Below are positions 1 through 5,900 of a stretch of 11,349 nt of DNA, piece after piece; positions within the stretch are counted from its first letter, which is position 1; each line of letters opens with the position of its first letter. A program made the translations under genes and the position numbers. Under the pieces are notes generated by a model that was not told where the DNA came from, searched no databases, and saw only the letters and a list, made by a program, of their open reading frames with translations. This DNA is from Anaerolineae bacterium (GTDB lineage Bacteria; Chloroflexota; Anaerolineae; JAFGEY01). The DNA is taken from NCBI GenBank assembly GCA_016931365.1, contig JAFGEY010000252.1, positions 1 to 11,349 of the forward strand, read 5' to 3'.

Positions 1-128
1 GGCACGCCGGACAGCTTGGACAGTTGGTAGCCGGTGATCGGGTTTTCGCGCAGCAGAGCGATGTAGGCTTTGGCCTCGTATTCCGAAAAGCCGATCTTGA
101 CCAACTGCTCGATGGGATCGCCGCTCAT
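1..128 (-). CDS. TrmB-family transcriptional regulator, N-terminal part (runs off window)
   Basis: The visible 42 codons begin MSGDPIEQLVKIGFSEYEAK and continue AYIALLRENPITGYQLSKLSGV. This is the first part of a winged helix-turn-helix of the TrmB type, with the pattern L..lGfseYEAkaYiaLL...P.tgyqLsklSGvP. The family usually carries a C-terminal effector-binding domain, which lies outside the window, so the ligand cannot be guessed. The ATG at 128 has an AAGGAG ribosome binding site 7 nt upstream. A near-consensus promoter lies at 183-211, and an inverted repeat at its predicted start site suggests autoregulation. Family assignment is by recall of the motif; the start is well supported. Confidence 0.8.
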   Translation of the reverse strand, partial: MSGDPIEQLVKIGFSEYEAKAYIALLRENPITGYQLSKLSGV

Positions 129-155
129 CTCGCGCTCCTTTATAGTGGTTATAAG

Positions 156-181
156 CCTAACTTAGGGGTTATTACAATAAC
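156..181. promoter_or_regulatory. Candidate operator: two inverted repeats at the regulator's transcription start
   Basis: GTTATT-AC-AATAAC (168-181) is an inverted repeat with 6-bp arms just downstream of the -10 box, spanning the predicted start site. Beside it CCTAA-C-TTAGG (156-166) is a second, 5-bp-arm inverted repeat. This position suits repression by the regulator's own product. The site is seen in the sequence; the binding is inferred. Confidence 0.45.
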
Positions 182-182
182 T

Positions 183-211
183 ACTATACACCCGATTTTT
201 GCCGCTGTCAA
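183..211 (-). promoter_or_regulatory. Sigma-70 promoter for the TrmB-type regulator
   Basis: Read on the minus strand, TTGACA (206-211) is followed after exactly 17 nt by TATAGT (183-188). The predicted transcription start is near 176, giving a leader of about 48 nt before the ATG at 128. The match is near consensus and faces the regulator gene. Confidence 0.75.
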
Positions 212-255
212 TACGCAAATTGAGGATAAAGGCTCTACCAGGTGTGTAGATTGGA

Positions 256-287
256 AAACAAAAAAGCCCTGCCGGAGCAAGGCTTTT
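256..287 (-). terminator. Rho-independent terminator of the pentapeptide/HEPN-like operon
   Basis: On the minus strand AAAAGCC pairs with GGCTTTT, extended inside by one mismatch and a TGC/GCA helix around a 4-nt loop. A T run, a G and TTTT follow. It lies about 50 nt past the stop codon of the pentapeptide-repeat gene. Confidence 0.75.
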
Positions 288-334
288 GAGGGAGGGAATC
301 AGGATTTCATTCCAACTCGAACTGCAGTACTTTT

Positions 335-994
335 CTAGCCGACCAAGGTTAGCTTGGCTATTTTGTCCAAATCAGTACCTGGGGTGTAATTTGTTCCGTC
401 TGGCAAAATTGTGTCTGGATCGAATTGAGCGTGCTCGATCTGGATGCCATTCCACATTGCTCCCCTGAAATCGGCTCCGCGTAAATCTGCATATCGCATA
501 TCTGCTCTATATAAATGCGCCCCGCGAAAATTCACCCGCTGCAACAAGGCTCGTTGTAACTTGGCTGTGTCCAAAGAAGCATTTTCGAAGCTAGCACCGT
601 GAAGATCTGCTCCATCCAATTCTACACCATTCCAATGAACAGCACGAAAGTCTTGGTCACGCAAAAGTCCATTTTGAAGCCAACCAAGTCGCCGAGCTTT
701 CTCGATTGCATCAACCACAATTTTAATCTGTGTACTATGAATTTGGTGAACTAATTCCTGCTTTTGTTCTTCAAGATTCGCTTTGGCACCGACGATCCAC
801 TCAAGCAGTAAGTATGTTATCGCCGCGCCGACAAACTCGGTTCCAAGATTGAGCCCAAGACTCCGCCAGTCATTGGCAAAAAACGCGGTCAGCAACGATA
901 GAAGCAAACCAACAACAAGTAACACTAGAAAGAAAAAAATCCTCAACTTGGCTGATGAATTCTTCATTGGTCTATCTCCTATACTTCGGGGCAT
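335..994 (-). CDS. Membrane-anchored pentapeptide-repeat protein
   Basis: A 219-aa protein. Two hydrophobic helices (residues 19-40 and 47-69) suggest membrane anchoring. A charged helical linker (about 72-105) leads to a pentapeptide-repeat domain (about 112-191) with units of the A(D/N)LxG type such as ADLRGADFRGA. The C-terminal segment DTILPDGTNYTPGTDL (194-209) is a common tail of pentapeptide-repeat proteins. The repeat is known to fold as a right-handed beta-helix; no enzymatic site is visible. The gene follows the HEPN-like gene by 34 nt and the two share a terminator, so they are probably one operon. Two in-frame starts each have a good ribosome binding site: ATG 994 (AAAGGAG, 7 nt) and ATG 967 (AGGAG, 8 nt). 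I chose 994 because its site is stronger. The gene is more AT-rich than its right-hand neighbours. Partner and function are unknown. Confidence 0.85.
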   Translation of the reverse strand: MPRSIGDRPMKNSSAKLRIFFFLVLLVVGLLLSLLTAFFANDWRSLGLNLGTEFVGAAITYLLLEWIVGAKANLEEQKQELVHQIHSTQIKIVVDAIEKARRLGWLQNGLLRDQDFRAVHWNGVELDGADLHGASFENASLDTAKLQRALLQRVNFRGAHLYRADMRYADLRGADFRGAMWNGIQIEHAQFDPDTILPDGTNYTPGTDLDKIAKLTLVG

Positions 995-1028
995 CGATTT
1001 GCTCCTTTGCCTGTTATTCGGCCTCGGT

Positions 1029-2036
1029 TCAACTCACTTCTTCATTGACAGGTGTTTTCAGTTTGATGATAGTAGCCATCAAAACCAAGGCCTCTCTGGT
1101 ACGAGAGCGCTCCTGCAAAATGAGTTTATGCATATCGCCTACATTTTGGGGCAATCCAGACTCAGAAATACTGCTGGGAGGGATACCACCTGGAGGGCGA
1201 TATGAAAGGCTGTGAATGACAGCATCTCTCAATCGTTTCAAAGGACTATTTTCCACATCACGCAAAAGCTTGACAAGCCCATCATAGAACTCAAGTTGAT
1301 CGTCATTTGCTCCGATCAATTCTTTGGCTTTTACGTTCAAAGTGTGCCAATATTGCTTGTTTGTAGAATCTGGAAGAGCGCCAGTAAAATAAAGTGGAAG
1401 CACATGGTTTTTTAATCGCTCCCAGATCGACCGTATTCTTACCGCACAATTTTCCAAACAAATCCAGGTATTTGCAACTTGCAGATTGAACTCTCCTGGC
1501 CGATTAATAACAACAGTTCTCCGTTCAGATTTGAGCGCTTTATACCTTCGTAGTTCCGTCTCAACAACATACTCTTGCCAAATAATTTCTATCCAAGCGT
1601 CAAAGAATTGATCAATATTTTTTGCATAATAAAGACCTGCGCCGAACGAGTTGATGTCAAGGCTCTCTAACAAAATGCCTTGTTCTCTTTTGATTGGCCG
1701 ACCTATGGATGCAAGTTTGTCACACTGTTCCTCAGTAATATATTTCCACTCATCCGGCCAGGTTAAGCGCGACTCATCCGCCAGACTCGGATTTTTAAAT
1801 CCAAACCGCAATAGACCTTTGGCGGCTCCCAAAGACGAAAGAATTCCAGAAGATACCTCAACTGACTCGGAACCGCCATCTGGATTTGTAATCTGGTAAG
1901 CATATTTTGCCACTTCAATGGTTGCCCCTTCGCCGCTCGTGTATTTGGCTGGGATGCTCACAATAGAGATATTGGGGGCTATTTCGAAAGCAGAAGCTTG
2001 GGATTGGGGTCGTCTTTTCCTTTTACGATTAGCCAT
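1029..2036 (-). CDS. Uncharacterised protein with HEPN-like motif (candidate RNase)
   Basis: A 335-aa protein. I chose ATG 2036 because it has an AGGAAAGGG ribosome binding site about 7 nt upstream. The longer reading from a TTG at 2090 would start inside the -35 box. The N-terminus (MANRKRKRRPQSQ) is strongly basic, and the remainder looks mostly helical. Near the C-terminus, KRLRDAVIHSLSYRPPGG contains R270-D-A-V-I-H275. This fits the R-x4-6-H signature of HEPN ribonucleases, including the polar residue right after Arg, and sits in a helix-rich context resembling Cthe_2314-type HEPN proteins. Many HEPN proteins are toxins or defence effectors. The gene is AT-rich compared with the right flank and is followed after 34 nt by the membrane pentapeptide-repeat gene. 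The motif is short and could be coincidental, so the family is a hypothesis; the gene itself is well supported. Confidence 0.8.
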   Translation of the reverse strand: MANRKRKRRPQSQASAFEIAPNISIVSIPAKYTSGEGATIEVAKYAYQITNPDGGSESVEVSSGILSSLGAAKGLLRFGFKNPSLADESRLTWPDEWKYITEEQCDKLASIGRPIKREQGILLESLDINSFGAGLYYAKNIDQFFDAWIEIIWQEYVVETELRRYKALKSERRTVVINRPGEFNLQVANTWICLENCAVRIRSIWERLKNHVLPLYFTGALPDSTNKQYWHTLNVKAKELIGANDDQLEFYDGLVKLLRDVENSPLKRLRDAVIHSLSYRPPGGIPPSSISESGLPQNVGDMHKLILQERSRTREALVLMATIIKLKTPVNEEVS

Positions 2037-2062
2037 CACATATCCCTTTCCTGACCAAGCCG

Positions 2063-2090
2063 AATATACCCAACTTGGCGCGCTTGGCAA
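2063..2090 (-). promoter_or_regulatory. Sigma-70 promoter of the HEPN-like/pentapeptide operon
   Basis: On the minus strand TTGCCA (2085-2090), a 16-nt spacer, then TATATT (2063-2068). Each box matches consensus at 5 of 6 positions. Transcription would start near 2056, about 20 nt before the ATG at 2036. Confidence 0.6.
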
Positions 2091-2093
2091 AAT

Positions 2094-2414
2094 TTACGCA
2101 AAATCTGCACATCCTGCCCGCGCTCGCCGGGCGTTTTTGCCACGTTCACGCTTTGTCGGGTGGCAAAAACATCCTGTTTTTAATCGCCTCTCGGTCAGAG
2201 ACGGCGGCCAGCTCCAGGCAAAGTCTGCCCACCTGGTCCGGGTCGCTTCTTTCACCTCATCGGTCGCCTGGTCCAGCAGCGCCTTGGCAAAGTCCTGCGC
2301 CCAGTTTTCCCACAACCACGCGCCTACCTTGTCCAGTAAACCCGTTGCGGCCTTGCCATCTGCCTTATTGCCCTCCCGTTGCGCAACTTTGCCACGCTTG
2401 AGTTCATTATACAC
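2094..2414 (-). CDS. Doubtful hypothetical ORF, possibly a decayed gene
   Basis: The open frame covers 106 codons from a GTG at 2414. Its middle part (roughly GLLDKVGAWLWENWAQDFAK through ALLDQATDEVKEATR) has coding-like codon use and amphipathic character. The C-terminal third is basic, Cys-containing and runs through inverted repeats, and it does not look like protein. The GTG has no proper ribosome binding site. The good GGAGGA upstream fits an ATG at 2407 in another frame, which ends after 27 codons, so a frameshifted gene is possible. The same ATG also overlaps a perfect TATAAT (2406-2411), so the start region may be promoter and not coding. I do not recognise a family. Confidence 0.3.
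   Translation of the reverse strand: MYNELKRGKVAQREGNKADGKAATGLLDKVGAWLWENWAQDFAKALLDQATDEVKEATRTRWADFAWSWPPSLTERRLKTGCFCHPTKRERGKNARRARAGCADFA
2133..2181. repeat. Overlapping inverted repeats (11-bp and 6-bp arms)
   Basis: GTTTTTGCCAC (2133-2143) is the perfect reverse complement of GTGGCAAAAAC (2160-2170), with a 16-nt loop. The end of the second arm, AAAAAC (2165-2170), can instead pair with GTTTTT at 2176-2181 around a 5-nt loop, so two hairpins compete for one arm. Just before it, GCCCG (2116-2120) pairs with CGGGC (2128-2132) and is followed by GTTTTTG, a weak plus-strand terminator-like shape. The function is unknown. The repeats lie between the orphan promoter at 2406-2434 and the HEPN-like operon. 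Confidence 0.55.
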
Positions 2415-2434
2415 TCCTCCACACCGTTGGGCAA
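2406..2434 (-). promoter_or_regulatory. Orphan promoter-like site
   Basis: On the minus strand TTGCCC (2429-2434), a 17-nt spacer, then a perfect TATAAT (2406-2411). Transcription would begin near 2399 and run through the doubtful ORF and the 2133-2181 inverted repeats towards the HEPN-like gene. No convincing start codon with a ribosome binding site follows closely, so this could drive a leader, a small RNA or a decayed gene. Confidence 0.45.
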
Positions 2435-2446
2435 CCCAAGAATGCG

Positions 2447-2483
2447 AAAAACAAAAAGCGCCTTTGGGTCAACCCAAAGGCGC
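2447..2483 (-). terminator. Strong Rho-independent terminator of the ferredoxin gene
   Basis: On the minus strand GCGCCTTTGGG pairs perfectly with CCCAAAGGCGC around a TTGA tetraloop (2458-2483), followed by TTTTTGTTTTT (2447-2457). It lies 27 nt after the ferredoxin stop codon. Confidence 0.92.
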
Positions 2484-2510
2484 GCAGTTCTCTCGAAATG
2501 AATTTGTTGG

Positions 2511-2768
2511 TTACGCTTCGGCTCCTCCCTCGTCCTCAAACACGATCTCAAACTCCCACGAGATCGCATTGTTGGGGCAGACCTCTTCGCCCAGGCACAG
2601 AAACCCTTCATCCGGGTACGTGCAGCGCCGCGCGTCCTCTTCGCTGCACTGGATGATCGGCCCGTCCGGCCCCATTGTGACCGCGTGGTTGGGGCACGCG
2701 CGCACGCAACGCCCGCACTTTTCACACTTGATGTAATTGATGACCGGCTTGACCGAGGCTTCGCTCAT
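2511..2768 (-). CDS. Small 4Fe-4S ferredoxin
   Basis: An 85-aa cytoplasmic electron-transfer protein. I chose ATG 2768 because AGGAG lies 6 nt upstream; an in-frame ATG 11 codons earlier has no ribosome binding site. The first cluster motif is canonical: C15-x2-C18-x2-C21-x3-C25-P, followed by NHAV. The second set, C41, C49, C58 and C64-P, has spacing x7, x8, x5 where the usual spacing is x2, x2, x3. The second cluster may therefore be Alvin-like or modified, or may not form. The tail is acidic (FEIVFEDEGGAEA). The gene has its own promoter and a strong terminator, so it is a single-gene unit, divergent from the TIR/STAND gene. No redox partner is encoded beside it. Confidence 0.9.
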   Translation of the reverse strand: MSEASVKPVINYIKCEKCGRCVRACPNHAVTMGPDGPIIQCSEEDARRCTYPDEGFLCLGEEVCPNNAISWEFEIVFEDEGGAEA

Positions 2769-2808
2769 CTCGCTCTCCTGATTGTAAACTGGTGTCAGCA
2801 TAGCTGCC

Positions 2809-2849
2809 AGTATAGCATTGTCGCGTCATTTTGTCCAAGACTAAAGTCT
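2809..2849 (-). promoter_or_regulatory. Ferredoxin promoter with adjacent palindrome
   Basis: On the minus strand TTGGAC (2833-2838), an 18-nt spacer, then TATACT (2809-2814). The leader to ATG 2768 is about 35 nt. Touching the -35 box is AGACT-AA-AGTCT (2838-2849), a palindrome with 5-bp arms. It lies between this promoter and the divergent promoter at 2869-2897 and could bind a regulator of one or both. Confidence 0.5.
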
Positions 2850-2868
2850 CGTCAGTGCCGGTTGGCAG

Positions 2869-2897
2869 TTGTTTGCACGCCCACTGTGTGATACAAT
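2869..2897 (+). promoter_or_regulatory. Candidate promoter of the TIR/STAND/WD40 gene
   Basis: TTGTTT (2869-2874), a 17-nt spacer, then TACAAT (2892-2897), giving a predicted start near 2904 and a leader of about 27 nt. The -10 box is good and the -35 box is weak. Confidence 0.45.
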
Positions 2898-2930
2898 GCA
2901 GCCATCGAATCATAGCGATGCGAGGGGGCG

Positions 2931-5900
2931 ATGACCGCGCAGCTACAGTTCTTGTATGACGTATTCATCTCTTATGCCGACGCCGACGCGGCCTGGGTCG
3001 AAGGCTACCTGCTCGATGCGCTCGACGAGGCGGGCATCGATTATCACACCGAAGAGGCCTTTGCTCTCGGCGTGCCGCGCCTGGTCGAGTTTGAGCGGGC
3101 GATCAAAAGCAGCCGCCGTACGTTGTTGATCCTCTCCCAGGCCTACCTGGCCGACGAATTCAGCCAATTCGCCGACCTGCTGGCTCAAACCTACGGCCTG
3201 GAAACGGCCACCTGGCCGGTGATCCCCTTTGTCCTGCACCCGGTCAAACTGCCGCCGCGCATCGCCAGCCTGGTCGGTCTGGTCGGCAGCGATCCCGCCG
3301 CCTGGGAAAAGATTATCGCCCGCCTGTGCCGGGAACTCCAAAAACCTGCCCCGCCGCCGCCGCCCAAGCCGGCCTGTCCATACCCCGGCATGCGTCCTTT
3401 TAGCGAAGAGGACAGCGCGCGTTTCTTCGGGCGCGATGCCGAAATCCGCGAGATGATCGAACGGCTGCGCCTGTACTCCTTCCTGGCCGTGATCGGCCCT
3501 TCCGGAAGCGGCAAGTCGTCGCTGGTCTACGCCGGTTTTTTGCCTGCCTTGCGCAAAAGCAGCTATTTTGTCGGCAGTTGGCATATCACGTCGATGCGCC
3601 CTGGTGAAACACCCCTGACCCGCTTGCGGAACCTTCAAGGCGACTCAGCAGGCGCGCAGCGACGGATGCTGATCGTCGACCAGTTTGAGGAAGCCTTTGG
3701 CCCGAATGTTCGGGAGGCCGAGGCCTTTCAATCGGCGTTGCTCGCGTTCGCCCGGCAGCCAGACTGCTACCTGGTGCTCACCGTCCGCGCCGACTTTTAT
3801 GCCGATCTGATGGCCTGTCCCTTGTGGGATGAGGTGCAGCGCCATCGCCTCGAAGTGCCGCCGATGGGGGAGGCCGAACTGCGTCAGGCCATCGTGCGTC
3901 CTGCCGAAAACGTCGACGTCTTTGTCGAGACGGCGCTCATCGAACGGCTGATCGCCGATGCAGCCGGCGAGCCGGGCGTGCTGCCACTGGTGCAAGAGAC
4001 GCTGGTGCTGCTCTGGGAGTCGGTGGAGCGGCGCTTTTTGCCCGCCAGGGCGTATGAAGCGCTCGTACTTTCGCGTAGCGAATACGATCGCTCAACTAAA
4101 GATCAAGTACCAGCACGCACAGGATTGCAAGTGGCCATCGCTCGCCGCGCCGACGCCGCTTTTGTCGAACTGCCGCCCGATGGACAGGCAATGGCCAGGC
4201 GCATCCTGATGCGTCTGATACAGTTTGGCGAGGGACGCGCCGACACGCGCCGGCAGCAGGCAAGATTGGCGCTGCGTTCCAGCGGCGACGACGAGCGCAC
4301 CTTTGAGCGAACCTTGCGCCATCTGGTCGATCAACGGCTGCTCACCTTGAGCGGTGAGGAACAGGGCGGCGACCGGCGCGTCGACGTTGCCCATGAGGCG
4401 TTGATCGCCGGCTGGCCGCGCCTTCAGGGCTGGCTTGATGAGCGCCGCGAGGCCGAGCAGACGCGGCGCCGCCTGGAAGGCAAATCTGCCGAGTGGGCGC
4501 GGTTGGGGCAGAGCGAGGGCGGCCTGCTGGATCAAGTCGAGCTGCTGGAGGCTGAGCGCTGGCTTGCCAGTTCCGACGCCACCGACTTGGGCTATAGTGA
4601 AACGTTGTCGGCGCTGGTGGTAGCCAGTCGGGTGGCGATTGAGGCAGCGGCACAAGAAAAAGAAGCGGTCCGGCAGCGCGAATTGCGGCAGGCGCAAGCG
4701 CTTGCTGAAGAGCAGCAGCAACGGGCGGAGAGCGAGCGTCGTCGCGCCGAAGAACGGGGGCGCGCGGCCCGACGCTTGAGCCGTGTCTTGGCCGGACTGG
4801 CCGTCATGTTTGTGGTCGCCCTGATCGCCGCCGGGTGGGCGCTCAATGCCCAATCCGTTGCCCGGCGCAGCGAACAGTTTGCGCTCACCCAGCAGGCAAT
4901 TGCTCTAGCCAACGCCGAGGCTGAAAAGGCGGCCAATGCCACGGCCAGCGCCGAGCGCGACAATGCTGACTGGCAGCGCAGCCTGGCCCAGACCAAAGAG
5001 GTCGAGGCAGTCGATGCGCAGACGACGGCGGTGGTCGAGCGGGATAACGCCGATCAGCAGCGGCGAATCGCGCTGACCAAAGAGGCCGAGGCGCGCGAAG
5101 CGCAGGCGGCGGAAAAGGCGCAGCGCATCCAGACCCTGGCCCGTCAGCTTGCTGCACAGTCGCTCAATCACATTGACGGCCAGCTCGATCTGGCTCTGCT
5201 GCTGGCGCTGGAGGCTAACCGCCTTTCCGACACGCCCGAAGTGCGCGGCAGTTTGCTCTCGGCGCTGTCGGCCAACCCGTACCTGATCACCTATTTGCAC
5301 GGACATCAGGACAACGTGCGCAGCGTGGCCTTTAGCCCCGACGGAACACTGCTGGCCAGCGGCGGCGCGGATGGCAAAATCTTTATCTGGGATACCAAAA
5401 CGTATCGTATTTTGGGCCGGGCTATTGAAGGGCATCAAGGCTGGGTAACCTGCGTCGCGTTTAGCCCGGATGGAAAGATCCTTGCCTCGGGCAGCCAGGA
5501 TCAAGAGATCATCCTGTGGGATGTCAAGACGCGGCAACCCCTGGGCCTGCCGCTGCGCGGGCACACCGGTGACGTACGCGGGCTGGCTTTCAGCCCAGAC
5601 GGCGCATTGCTCGTTTCAGGGGGCAATGACAAAACCGTGCGTCTGTGGGATGTCGCGGCGCGCGCCCCGGCGAGCGATCCATTGCAGGCGCACACCGCCG
5701 CCGTGCTTGCTGTCGCCTTTAGCCCCGACGGGAAAACCATTGCTTCCGGCGGCAGTGACAACATGATCATTTTGTGGGACGTTGAGGTGCGCCAGCCGCT
5801 TGGCGACCCGCTGCAAGGACACACCTCGTCGATTTACAGCCTTGCTTTTAGCCCAGACGGTGCGCTCTTGGCCTCTGGCAGCCGCGATGCTACCGTGCGC

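Noticed and set aside
2037..2090. Longer start (TTG 2090) for the HEPN-like protein, adding 18 residues
   Set aside because: It starts inside the -35 box of the operon's promoter and has no ribosome binding site. ATG 2036 has a good one.
1918..2736. Plus-strand 272-codon frame across the ferredoxin and HEPN-like promoters
   Set aside because: It crosses two minus-strand genes, a strong terminator and a promoter, and its translation is low-complexity with no domain.
2769..2801. Longer ferredoxin start at ATG 2801
   Set aside because: There is no ribosome binding site before it. ATG 2768 has AGGAG at 6 nt.
4092..4853. Minus-strand frames opposite the STAND gene
   Set aside because: They are shadow frames of biased composition within a well-supported plus-strand gene.
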